Shown piece by piece: positions 26,030-32,449 of a stretch of DNA of 41,136 bases. Below the pieces are notes generated by a model. It was not told the DNA's origin. It saw only the letters and a program-made list of their open reading frames with translations, and searched no databases. Origin of the DNA: Gammaproteobacteria bacterium (GTDB lineage Bacteria; Pseudomonadota; Gammaproteobacteria; Eutrophobiales; Eutrophobiaceae); assembly GCA_018676275.1 (NCBI GenBank), contig JABHFC010000440.1, forward strand, positions 1 through 41,136, in the 5' to 3' direction. The position numbers were made by a program, and so were the translations under genes. Each line of letters opens with the position of its first letter. Position 1 is the stretch's first letter.

Positions 26030-26827
26030 TTAAAAACCGCGTTTGTCTTTGATTTTCTCGTAAGCTTGTCTAATCTCGTGCGTACGGTCGGTAGCAATTT
26101 TCATCATTTCTTCCGGCAGACCTTTGGAGACGAGTTTATCCGGGTGATGCTGGCTAAGCAGGCGTCGATAAGCACGTTTTATTTCAGCATCGGTAGCCTT
26201 GTCTTTAACATTGAGAATGGCATAGGCATCTTTTAATGTCATTCCAGCGGGTTTGCCAGCCTGACCAGAACTCTGGTGATGAAATTGAGCGCGGATGGCG
26301 GCATCAATTTGTTGAAACTCACGCTGTGGAAACCTGAGGATCTCACAAACCTGTCGCAATAGCCTGAGTTCATCTTTATGCATAACGCCGTCTGCGTATG
26401 CCGCATAAAGTTGTATTTCAATAAACATGCGCTGCAGGTTTGGCCGAAAACCAATTTCCCGCTTTAGCTGTTGTATGACATCCACCAGCGGAAAATCGTT
26501 CTTTTTGCCCTCATTAAACAAGGCCATCGCTGTCTTTTTTTGCTCTGGTGACAGCTGCATCTGGCCCATTACCTGTTTGGCGATGGCTATTTCATCTTCG
26601 CTTACCTGGCCGTCGGCCTTGCAGACTGCGCCCATGACGGAAAAAGAAGCGGTAAAAAATGCTGTCTGCACGCGCTGTTGATCGCCACGCTGAAAACCGC
26701 CTGTTCCATCGGACATTTGCAGGCCTTTGTCGAAGTTGTGTCCAAGCGCTGCACCCATTAGCGCGCCCAGCGGTCCACCCAACATGAAGCCAAAAGTACC
26801 GCCCAGTAGTTTGCCCCACCAACTCAT
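26030..26827 (-). CDS. djlA: DnaJ-like co-chaperone DjlA
   Basis: The ATG at 26827 has AAGGAT upstream and gives a 265-residue protein close to E. coli DjlA (271). The N-terminal membrane segment is glycine-rich (GGTFGFMLGGPLGALMGAAL). A TerB-like domain covers roughly residues 55-160 (MGAVCKADGQVSEDEIAIAK and AYAADGVMHKDE). A C-terminal J domain (DAYAILNVKDKATDAEIKRA) ends with the HPD motif in SQHHPDKLVSKG. It would stimulate DnaK at the inner membrane. The longer open frame to 27112 covers the divergent methyltransferase gene and is spurious. A TATAAT-like hexamer at 26868-26873 lies in the 89-base divergent promoter region. Confidence 0.92.
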   Translation of the reverse strand: MSWWGKLLGGTFGFMLGGPLGALMGAALGHNFDKGLQMSDGTGGFQRGDQQRVQTAFFTASFSVMGAVCKADGQVSEDEIAIAKQVMGQMQLSPEQKKTAMALFNEGKKNDFPLVDVIQQLKREIGFRPNLQRMFIEIQLYAAYADGVMHKDELRLLRQVCEILRFPQREFQQIDAAIRAQFHHQSSGQAGKPAGMTLKDAYAILNVKDKATDAEIKRAYRRLLSQHHPDKLVSKGLPEEMMKIATDRTHEIRQAYEKIKDKRGF

Positions 26828-26916
26828 TTCATTGATCCTTTTTAATAGTGAGTTCTGATTATATCGGTATAATGCGCAGCGATTATTATTCATTTTAACT
26901 ACAAAAGAAAAGTGGC

Positions 26917-27744
26917 ATGGGAAGAGGCAATAAAAACAAGCGAAAAAACAGCGGTCCGTCCCTGGCGGATAAGGCTGACAGACACGTTTTGTACGAAGCT
27001 GCTGTGCAGTGTGCAGAGTCAGAAATTGATTTTGTTGACCAGACTTTCCAGAAACTGAGCAATCGCCAGGCGGTAAAATTGCGTGAGGATTTTTGCGGCA
27101 CGACCAATTCATCCTGCGAATGGGTCAGACGTCGCGATTCAAACCAGGCTTACTGCGTTGACCTTGATCCTGATGTGCTGGCCTGGGGTAAAGAGAATCA
27201 CATTAAGAAATTGTCGGATGATGAACAAAAACGCATAAATATTTTCACGGCAGATGTCATGGATGCCGTTGCTACATCCATGGACATTGTTTTGGCGATG
27301 AACTTCAGTTACTGGATATTCAAAGATCGACAGACAATGGTTCGCTATTTTCGTAGCGTATATGAGAGTCTGGTGGATGATGGTGTTTTTTTTCTTGATA
27401 GCTTTGGTGGCTATGAATCTTTCAAGGAGATGGAAGAAAGTACAAAGCACGATGGTTTTACCTATATCTGGGATCAATCATTTTACAATCCGATTACTGG
27501 CGACGGTCGATTCTATATTCATTTTAAATTCAAAGATGGCTCAAGTATTAAAAAGGCCTTTACCTACGAATGGCGTGTCTGGACCTTACCGGAGATAACA
27601 GAGATGTTGACTGAAGCTGGTTTCAAAGCCGAGGTTTATTGGGAAGGCGAAGATGAAGATGGTGAAGGCAACGGTGAGTTTGAAGCAACTACGGATGGCG
27701 AAGCCGATGCAGGCTGGATTGCTTATATCGTTGCGCAGAAATAG
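26917..27744 (+). CDS. Class I SAM-dependent methyltransferase
   Basis: This 275-residue protein has the seven-strand methyltransferase pattern: a variant motif I in KLREDFCGTTNSSCEW, an acidic loop at the end of strand 2 (AYCVDLDPDVLAWG), and IVLAMNFSYWIF followed by DDGVFFLDSFGGYE as motifs II/III. It is cytoplasmic, with a lysine/arginine-rich N-terminus (MGRGNKNKRKNSG). The acidic C-terminal segment (EGEDEDGEGNGEFEATTDGE) is unusual. The substrate is unknown. It is divergent from djlA and is the last chromosomal gene before the cassette array. Confidence 0.75.
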   Translation: MGRGNKNKRKNSGPSLADKADRHVLYEAAVQCAESEIDFVDQTFQKLSNRQAVKLREDFCGTTNSSCEWVRRRDSNQAYCVDLDPDVLAWGKENHIKKLSDDEQKRINIFTADVMDAVATSMDIVLAMNFSYWIFKDRQTMVRYFRSVYESLVDDGVFFLDSFGGYESFKEMEESTKHDGFTYIWDQSFYNPITGDGRFYIHFKFKDGSSIKKAFTYEWRVWTLPEITEMLTEAGFKAEVYWEGEDEDGEGNGEFEATTDGEADAGWIAYIVAQK

Positions 27745-28113
27745 TAGCGACATTATTCATCTGTAAATATCTCATTTCCGCAATTTCGAAATAATAATTC
27801 GGCCTGTTATTCAAACAGGCCATCTATCACCTTGCTGGCAATTTAGTAATGTTGTAAATATGTGCAGGTGGAATCCGCATGATTTACCAACCATCAAAAT
27901 AATCTTACTAATTCAATATCTTGCCAAATAAAAGAACAGTGAAGAAAAAGGGATCTACGACTGGATAACTACGGCCAAGGTCACTGATATTGGCACCAAA
28001 AAAAAGCACAGCTATACTCAATTGATTGAAAAGGAGAAACCGGGAGTTATTCCTCTCATGTACATCACTACAACAAGCGCCAAATAACTACGGCCATGGC
28101 CATAGAATAAACC
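27745..28113. other. Gene-poor stretch before the cassette array, with ORF relic and repeats
   Basis: No gene with a credible start was found. A perfect hairpin (GGCCTGTT, 5-base loop, AACAGGCC) at 27801-27821 follows the methyltransferase gene but has no T-tract. A stop-free plus-strand frame at about 27932-28087 ends in TAA and has no start codon; it could be the 3' remnant of a lost cassette gene. The 13-base sequence ATAACTACGGCCA occurs at 27965-27977 and again at 28084-28096; the second copy lies in a palindromic GGCCATGGCC segment just before the first cassette boundary. Confidence 0.5.
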
Positions 28114-28120
28114 GTTATGA
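28082..28120 (+). other. Degenerate attC-like site at the left end of the cassette array
   Basis: AAATAAC at 28082-28088 and GTTATGA at 28114-28120 resemble the two outer core sites of an integron attC, and GGCCATGGCC between them forms a stem. At 39 bp it is shorter than a normal attC and the inner L sites are not recognisable. The GTTATGA marks a plausible insertion boundary for the first cassette gene. Confidence 0.35.
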
Positions 28121-28138
28121 TTCAAGCAACACATCGAC

Positions 28139-28672
28139 ATGATTGATAATATCCTTGGCGTTTTAGCGACTACTGCAGTAACAATTGGAGGGTTCACTGT
28201 AATAGCAAGTGTGCTGGGCGCACAACTTATTGGTTCGCGTACAGGCGAGGCGTGGTTAGCCTTTTTTATCGTTACAGAAAGTCTATATTCGTTAATCGTA
28301 GTCCTTTTGCCTCTAATTCTCAGTACTTATCCCGTTGATAATAGCCTTGTTTGGCAAATATCCAGCATTCTATCCATTGTGATTAATATTCCGTTTTATC
28401 TGATGCTTACAAGATTTGCTGAATTTCACAAAAATAATGTAAGAAAGCGATTGCTAGAGACAATCACCTATAGCTTCATTATTTTTATTGATGTAGTTGC
28501 AATGCTTATTTTTTTATTTTTGGCAATAGGAGTATGGGTAAAGGAAGAATGGGGTATCGCATTATACGTCACTGCCGCCTCACTGTTGCTACTGGAGGCC
28601 ATTTGGGCGGTAGTGTTATTGGTGCTGAGAACATTTATGAGTGTAGTGGATGAGAGCACAAATGAATCATAA
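28139..28672 (+). CDS. Cassette 1: hypothetical membrane protein
   Basis: This 177-residue protein has about five hydrophobic segments (for example LAFFIVTESLYSLIVVLLPL and FIIFIDVVAMLIFLFLAIGV) with a basic cytoplasmic loop (FHKNNVRKRLLE), so it is an integral inner-membrane protein. I do not recognise the family. The start ATG at 28139 lies 19 bases after a cassette boundary (GTTATGA) and has a poor ribosome binding site. Its TAA stop overlaps the outer core site of the following attC, a typical cassette layout with almost no spare DNA. Confidence 0.65.
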   Translation: MIDNILGVLATTAVTIGGFTVIASVLGAQLIGSRTGEAWLAFFIVTESLYSLIVVLLPLILSTYPVDNSLVWQISSILSIVINIPFYLMLTRFAEFHKNNVRKRLLETITYSFIIFIDVVAMLIFLFLAIGVWVKEEWGIALYVTAASLLLLEAIWAVVLLVLRTFMSVVDESTNES

Positions 28673-28729
28673 CGAATGGCTCCAGAACGACGCGCAAAAA
28701 ACGCGCGCGTCTGAGCCTAGACGTTAGCT
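28667..28729 (+). repeat. attC site 1 (63 bp)
   Basis: Outer core sites TCATAAC (28667-28673) and GTTAGCT (28723-28729) flank an imperfect palindrome: GGCTCCAGAACG pairs with CGTCTGAGCC, and GACGCGC with GCGCGCG around a loop of A. The unequal arms with extra unpaired bases are typical of attC recombination sites folded as single strands. Recombination would occur between G and TT at 28723/28724. Confidence 0.82.
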
Positions 28730-28732
28730 GTC

Positions 28733-29047
28733 TTGAAAAATAGTATTACAAAAATCATAGGAACTAGTGGAGCCTTAATCACTTTTGTGCTCTTTTTAAG
28801 TGGTTGCGATGATGGGCATTTGAGAGGAAAGGTTACAGAGTCATCTGATGGAGAAACGTACTTTGCAGTAATTGATAATAATGGAGGTCATTGTGGGCCG
28901 ATATTACTAGATGGCATAGAATGGATTCATCCTGTAGGTGAAAAGGCTAAAATCATCCCAGGAAGACACACAATTAAATGTGGATCGACGATTTCATTTG
29001 AGGTTCCATCAGGGGTACTTTACGAATTTGATTATTGGGGTCCATGA
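28733..29047 (+). CDS. Cassette 2: hypothetical lipoprotein with TTG start
   Basis: This 104-residue protein begins with TTG four bases after attC site 1. It has a basic n-region, a hydrophobic stretch and a lipobox (LFLSGC), so it is probably an exported lipoprotein. The mature part has two cysteines (GGHCGPIL and TIKCGST) that could form a disulfide, and a beta-rich pattern. No family was recognised. The TTG start right at the cassette edge is read from the frame; there is no room for a normal ribosome binding site outside the attC, so translation may depend on sequence within the attC itself. Confidence 0.6.
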   Translation: MKNSITKIIGTSGALITFVLFLSGCDDGHLRGKVTESSDGETYFAVIDNNGGHCGPILLDGIEWIHPVGEKAKIIPGRHTIKCGSTISFEVPSGVLYEFDYWGP

Positions 29048-29054
29048 CAGAAAC

Positions 29055-29135
29055 AGCTAACAAGGCAATCGAGGTCGACTGGGCAAAGTGCCGCTTCGCT
29101 TTACTTTCCCCAGCGGCTCATCGCAGACGTTATGT
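29055..29135 (+). repeat. attC site 2 (81 bp)
   Basis: Outer core sites AGCTAAC (29055-29061) and GTTATGT (29129-29135) flank a longer palindrome. GACTGGG with CCCCAG and GCCGCT with AGCGGC form the arms around a T-rich loop. It is about 20 bp longer than sites 1, 4, 6 and 7, so it is of a different size class in the same array. Confidence 0.78.
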
Positions 29136-29147
29136 GATACAGATAGA

Positions 29148-29456
29148 ATGAAAAAACTAGTTTTATTCCTGAGAAACTTACTTCTTCCTGCTTTCATACA
29201 CTTTCTGATTGTTGGTGCCTTTAGTACTATAGATCCATGTAATAATAATCCAGGTTGCATGGCAGGATCATCTACATTCTATTTCCTTTTGCTGATCACG
29301 ACTCCTGTAATGCTTGTTCTTTTTGTTGGTAGTATTATTCAGCTGATGATAGAAGAACCAAATTATTCGAAATATTTGATAATTAACCTAGGGATTGCAC
29401 TAATTCCAATTCCATTAGTGGCAGGCATAATATATGGAATCAGAACATTCACATAA
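29148..29456 (+). CDS. Cassette 3: hypothetical membrane protein
   Basis: The frame is open from 29088, but that start lies inside attC site 2; the ATG at 29148 lies 12 bases after the cassette boundary. The 102-residue product has about three hydrophobic segments (LFLRNLLLPAFIHFLIVGAF, FYFLLLITTPVMLVLFVGSI, LIINLGIALIPIPLVAGIIY). A short loop has two cysteines (DPCNNNPGCM) likely on the outer face. No family was recognised. Its stop overlaps attC site 3. Confidence 0.62.
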   Translation: MKKLVLFLRNLLLPAFIHFLIVGAFSTIDPCNNNPGCMAGSSTFYFLLLITTPVMLVLFVGSIIQLMIEEPNYSKYLIINLGIALIPIPLVAGIIYGIRTFT

Positions 29457-29527
29457 CAAGACAGTCAACCCGTCGCGCTCTTTAGTAATGGCGCTGCGCG
29501 ATAACAATTATAACGCGGGCGTTATGT
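29451..29527 (+). repeat. attC site 3 (77 bp)
   Basis: Outer core sites ACATAAC (29451-29457) and GTTATGT (29521-29527) are exact reverse complements. Between them GCGCT/AGCGC-type arms and AACCCG with CGGG(C) form an imperfect palindrome with an AT-rich centre. It belongs with site 2 to the longer class. Confidence 0.78.
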
Positions 29528-29545
29528 GTCTAAAAGAGTTCAATT

Positions 29546-29959
29546 ATGACTGACTTAGAAGTAATTTATCAGCTTTCTGAAGTTTACAACCGCGTCTGGA
29601 ATATGAGTCAGTGGTGGGCGAGTATTTCTTTCATGATTATTGCGATATCCCATTTCACTTCTCATAAACTAAATAAGTTTTTAGTTGGAATTATACTAAT
29701 TCTATATATGGCATTTTCAATTTGGCTATATAGATTTTCCACCTATAACGTTTCAATAATTTTTGGCTTATTACAAGATCTTCAGAACCTTATCGACTCA
29801 GGAGTACCGCTATCTCAGGGTGCTATTCGATATTTGGCAGTAAAAGAAGACTGGATTACGCCAATATTCATTAACATCGCTCAAGCTGGAACTTTCATTG
29901 CGACTATTTCGTACGTAATCTATTGTCAGTTGGATATAAGTAAAAAAAGTGACGGATGA
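29546..29959 (+). CDS. Cassette 4: hypothetical membrane protein
   Basis: This 137-residue protein has about three membrane segments (WWASISFMIIAISHFT, FLVGIILILYMAFSIWLY, IFINIAQAGTFIATISYVIY) with an amphipathic stretch between the second and third. The start at 29546 lies 18 bases after the cassette boundary with AAAGAG upstream. No family was recognised. It is the third of four predicted membrane proteins in the array. Confidence 0.62.
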   Translation: MTDLEVIYQLSEVYNRVWNMSQWWASISFMIIAISHFTSHKLNKFLVGIILILYMAFSIWLYRFSTYNVSIIFGLLQDLQNLIDSGVPLSQGAIRYLAVKEDWITPIFINIAQAGTFIATISYVIYCQLDISKKSDG

Positions 29960-29966
29960 TGAACAC

Positions 29967-30027
29967 ACATATCAAGTGCCTCCAGATCGACGCCAAAAAG
30001 CGGTGCGACTGAGCCAAGACGTTATGC
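29967..30027 (+). repeat. attC site 4 (61 bp)
   Basis: The right core GTTATGC (30021-30027) is perfect and the left core ACATATC (29967-29973) has a change from the usual AAC end. The inner arms are excellent: GCCTCCAGATCG with CGACTGAGC, and CGCC with GCGG around AAAAA. It shares the CTCCAG and GACGCCAA core with sites 1 and 6. Confidence 0.78.
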
Positions 30028-30089
30028 ACACTGAATTATATCGCTTGAAAAAAATTGAATTGAATTTTTAATTATTATGTTTTCATTGA

Positions 30090-30332
30090 ATGTCAGTTGA
30101 ATCTCTTATGCTTATGGGCATTATTTTTATCGGTGTGATTTTGATTGCCTCGATTAAAAGTATCCATTGTCCATATTGGCAACTACCTCTTGGGGCTAGT
30201 TTATTAATTGGAAGCGTAATCCTAAGTTTAATAGCGCCGGTCACCTGGGTTGAAGTGGGATTATCTTGGTTTTTCGGTGCCGGGACTGCTATCTTGGCTG
30301 TTGTAGTTCGCGCATACCAAGATAGCAGGTGA
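30090..30332 (+). CDS. Cassette 5: small hypothetical membrane protein
   Basis: This 80-residue protein is almost entirely hydrophobic, with two or three membrane segments (LMLMGIIFIGVILIASI, LGASLLIGSVILSLIAPV, FFGAGTAILAVVVRAY). The ATG at 30090 lies 62 AT-rich bases after the cassette boundary at 30021; I see no strong ribosome binding site. No family was recognised. The reading frame ends just before a degenerate attC-like site, so it and the next tiny gene may move as one unit. Confidence 0.55.
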   Translation: MSVESLMLMGIIFIGVILIASIKSIHCPYWQLPLGASLLIGSVILSLIAPVTWVEVGLSWFFGAGTAILAVVVRAYQDSR

Positions 30333-30354
30333 AGTGATTATCGCGACGTTATGA
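30312..30354 (+). repeat. Degenerate or truncated attC-like site 5
   Basis: GCATACC (30312-30318) and GTTATGA (30348-30354) resemble outer core sites, but the left one overlaps the end of the cassette 5 gene and the inner arms are missing or poor. At 43 bp it is shorter than a functional attC. The right boundary looks real, because a new gene with a strong ribosome binding site follows. Confidence 0.35.
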
Positions 30355-30411
30355 TCTAGATACAATCTGGCTAAGGGTGTTTGATAATTAACAAATAGTA
30401 AGGAGAGAATT

Positions 30412-30516
30412 ATGGCTAAAGGTCGAGATGCAAAAAAAGCAGTTAAAAGGAAGTCTGAAAAGACTTTGAAAGAAAAACGTCAGGAAAAAAAGGAAAAGAA
30501 AGCCAATAGAAAATAA
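30412..30516 (+). CDS. Cassette 6: 34-residue lysine-rich basic protein
   Basis: A short frame starts at an ATG preceded by a near-perfect ribosome binding site (AAGGAGAG, 5 bases before the start). The product begins MAKGRDAKKAVKRKSEK and ends with repeated KEKRQEKKEKK, so almost half of its residues are Lys or Arg with several Glu; it is expected to be a charged helix or disordered. No family was recognised. It could bind nucleic acid or ribosomes, but this is speculation. The start signal is the strongest in the array, which argues that the frame is real despite its size. Confidence 0.6.
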   Translation: MAKGRDAKKAVKRKSEKTLKEKRQEKKEKKANRK

Positions 30517-30564
30517 ACATGGTTTCTGAATATAATATTTAGAAATTGTTTTTTGAGATGCAAA

Positions 30565-30623
30565 ACATAACAAGCTCTTCCAGCGCGACGCCAATAGCGG
30601 TACGCCTGAGGCAAACGTTATGC
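30565..30623 (+). repeat. attC site 6 (59 bp)
   Basis: Outer core sites ACATAAC (30565-30571) and GTTATGC (30617-30623) flank inner arms CTCTTCCAGCGCG with CGCCTGAGG and GACGCC/AGCGG. It is closely related in length and sequence to sites 1, 4 and 7. Confidence 0.83.
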
Positions 30624-30637
30624 ATAAAGAGTGAGAC

Positions 30638-31048
30638 ATGAAATCTATTTTTTTCTACGGGCTTTTTATGGATGAGGTGCTTCTTAAAAAGAACGGAGTA
30701 AATCCATCAAATTCAACTCAAGCCCGTATTGATGGTTATGGTTTGAGAATTGGAAAACGGGCAACACTCGTTGAATCAGAAGCCGAGAGTGTATATGGAG
30801 TGATTATGTCGCTGAGCACAGAGGGCGTAAATAATCTTTATAGTGCAGATAGCGTCTCAGATTATATTCCAGAAGATCTGATCGCGATTACTCCAGACAA
30901 TGAAACTTTGCCAGTAATTTCTTACAATCTGCCATTAGTAAAATTGACCGGTCAAAACAAAGAATATGCTAAATCACTATGTCTCGTGGCAAAAAAGGTC
31001 GGCCTCCCATCTGAGTATGTAAAAGAAATAGAGAAATGGACAGTTTGA
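30638..31048 (+). CDS. Cassette 7: gamma-glutamylcyclotransferase (AIG2)-like protein
   Basis: This 136-residue protein starts with KSIFFYGLFMDEVLLKKNGV, which fits the N-terminal strand and substrate loop of the gamma-glutamylcyclotransferase/AIG2-like fold. The central VYGVIMSLSTEGVNNLYSAD and YIPEDLIAI segments are also typical. Related enzymes release 5-oxoproline from gamma-glutamyl compounds, but the exact activity here is open. GAGTGAG upstream of the ATG is an acceptable ribosome binding site, 15 bases from the cassette boundary. Confidence 0.65.
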   Translation: MKSIFFYGLFMDEVLLKKNGVNPSNSTQARIDGYGLRIGKRATLVESEAESVYGVIMSLSTEGVNNLYSADSVSDYIPEDLIAITPDNETLPVISYNLPLVKLTGQNKEYAKSLCLVAKKVGLPSEYVKEIEKWTV

Positions 31049-31052
31049 AAAT

Positions 31053-31112
31053 GCCTAACAAGTTGCTCCAGAGTAACTCCAAAAAGCTTCTCAACAGAGG
31101 CAAACGTTATGA
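31053..31112 (+). repeat. attC site 7 (60 bp)
   Basis: Outer core sites GCCTAAC (31053-31059) and GTTATGA (31106-31112) flank inner arms TTGCTCCAGAGT and AACAGAGGCAA, with ACTCC and the CTTCT segment around AAAAA. It shares the CTCCA core and overall length with sites 1, 4 and 6. Confidence 0.8.
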
Positions 31113-31126
31113 ATCCAGGATGAAAT

Positions 31127-31675
31127 ATGGGCGATAGATTTGAAAAACTCAGTGAGAAACACATCGATTTTATCTCACGGCAGCATATGTTTTTTGTTGG
31201 CACTGCAGGTACTGAAGGCTTCGTAAATGTCTCACCGAAAGGAATGGATACCTTTCGAGTTATAAATGATACGAACGTAGCCTGGTTAAATTTGACTGGA
31301 AGCGGTAACGAAACAGCTGCTCATGTACTGGAAAGCGACCGCATGACGATTATGTTTTGTTCTTTTGATAAGCATCCAATAATTTTGAGATTGTATGGTA
31401 ATGCATCGGTCACTCATCCTCGAGACCAGAAGTGGGATGAACTCATTCGTTTATTTCCGGAATACCCGGGTGCGCGTCAAATCTTTGAACTCAATCTGGA
31501 ACTGGTTTTAGCATCTTGTGGTTATGCTGTTCCATATTATGAGCTGAAAGGTGAGCGCCCGACACTTGGAAAATGGGCAGATAGCAAAGGCAGAGATGGG
31601 ATCGAGGAATATTGGCAGGAGAGAAACACAGAAAGTCTCAATAAAAAACCTACCGGAATAGAAGACGATGCATAA
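31127..31675 (+). CDS. Cassette 8: pyridoxamine 5'-phosphate oxidase family protein
   Basis: This 182-residue protein matches the split-barrel flavin-binding PNPOx family: FFVGTAGTEGFVNVSPKG near the N-terminus, the strand VAWLNLTGSGNETAAHV, DRMTIMFCSFD and ILRLYGNASV. Members often bind FMN or F420, but many have unknown substrates. The ATG at 31127 follows AGGATG, 14 bases from the cassette boundary. It is the last gene of the array; its TAA stop lies within the GCATAAC core of a final attC-like site. It converges on phoU. Confidence 0.78.
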   Translation: MGDRFEKLSEKHIDFISRQHMFFVGTAGTEGFVNVSPKGMDTFRVINDTNVAWLNLTGSGNETAAHVLESDRMTIMFCSFDKHPIILRLYGNASVTHPRDQKWDELIRLFPEYPGARQIFELNLELVLASCGYAVPYYELKGERPTLGKWADSKGRDGIEEYWQERNTESLNKKPTGIEDDA

Positions 31676-31713
31676 CAAACGAATGCAGTCCGACATACCA
31701 CTCGTAGTTTAGC
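31670..31713 (+). repeat. Degenerate attC-like site 8 at the right end of the array
   Basis: GCATAAC (31670-31676) is a perfect left core site overlapping the cassette 8 stop codon, but the right partner is only GTTTAGC (31707-31713) and the inner arms are weak. It is probably a decayed or truncated last attC, ending 14 bases before the phoU stop codon. Confidence 0.4.
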
Positions 31714-31727
31714 TCTGGTGCGAGACC

Positions 31728-32429
31728 TTACTCAGGGTTAACCTTCTTTTCCATCTCTTCAATGGTGAGATGTCTTACATCTTTTCCTTCAACAAAATAA
31801 ACAACATATTCGCAAATGTTGCGGGCATGATCACCAATACGTTCAAGTGACCTTACGGTCCAGACTGCATCAATGACGGCGCTGATACTGCGTGGATCTT
31901 CCATCATGTAAGTGATCAGTTGTCGGAGAATTGCGGCATATTGTTCGTCCGACTCTGGTTCCCTGGCCGCTGTTTTTACGGCTGCTGCAGAGTCCATACG
32001 GGCGAAAGCGTCCAATGCATCGCGAACCATTTCACTTACATAGTTACCCATGGCGTTGATACCGACATAGTAAGACTTTGTGCCTTGTTTCTCGGTAAGA
32101 TAGATAGCCATCTGCGCAACCTTTTCGGCTTCATCACCGATACGTTCCAGATCGGTAATTGTTTTGATAACCGCAGTGATTAGCCGGAGATCTTTTGCCG
32201 CAGGTTGTCTACGTGCGAGTATCTGTGTGCATTCTTCGTCGATGGATACTTCGTAAGAATTAACGCTGGGTTCATTGGTGATTACTGTCTGCCCCAATTC
32301 GATATCTGAATCAGTTAAAGCCTGCAACGCGTCAGTGATTTGCTTTTCAACAAGACCACCCATTGCCATTACCCTGCCACGGATATTATCTAGCTCGTTA
32401 TCAAATTGTTTGGATATGTGTTGACTCAT
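31728..32429 (-). CDS. phoU: Phosphate signalling regulator PhoU
   Basis: This 233-residue cytoplasmic protein has the two PhoU three-helix repeats, each with an E/DxxxD-type metal site (for example TDLERIGDEAEKVA and VRSLERIGDHARNI). It represses PhoR signalling when phosphate is plentiful, working with the Pst transporter. It is the last gene of the pst operon, 20 bases after pstB, with GGAG before its ATG. The cassette array begins just beyond its 3' end. Confidence 0.95.
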   Translation of the reverse strand: MSQHISKQFDNELDNIRGRVMAMGGLVEKQITDALQALTDSDIELGQTVITNEPSVNSYEVSIDEECTQILARRQPAAKDLRLITAVIKTITDLERIGDEAEKVAQMAIYLTEKQGTKSYYVGINAMGNYVSEMVRDALDAFARMDSAAAVKTAAREPESDEQYAAILRQLITYMMEDPRSISAVIDAVWTVRSLERIGDHARNICEYVVYFVEGKDVRHLTIEEMEKKVNPE

Positions 32430-32449
32430 AGTGTTTCTCCGGGTCAGTC

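Noticed and set aside
26828..27112. Long N-terminal extension of DjlA
   Set aside because: It covers the divergent methyltransferase gene and the promoter region; the ATG at 26827 has a ribosome binding site and the family's membrane segment.
27801..27821. Terminator after the methyltransferase gene
   Set aside because: The stem is perfect but has no T-tract, so it is mentioned only as a hairpin within the gene-poor stretch.
27985..28005. TATTGGCACCAAAAA looks like a reversed half-site of the shared AraC-type operator
   Set aside because: Only one half-site matches; there is no second half 21 bp away and no -10 at 18 bp, and it lies outside the catabolic island.
28667..31112. Regularly spaced repeats between 28.6 and 31.1 kb as a possible CRISPR array
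   Set aside because: The repeats vary in length and sequence, each is an imperfect palindrome with attC core sites, and the spacers contain reading frames of 105-549 bases.
27745..31727. Integron integrase, transposase or phage integrase linked to the cassette array
   Set aside because: No frame on either strand in this region has tyrosine-recombinase or transposase features, so the array is described as lacking an integrase within this window.
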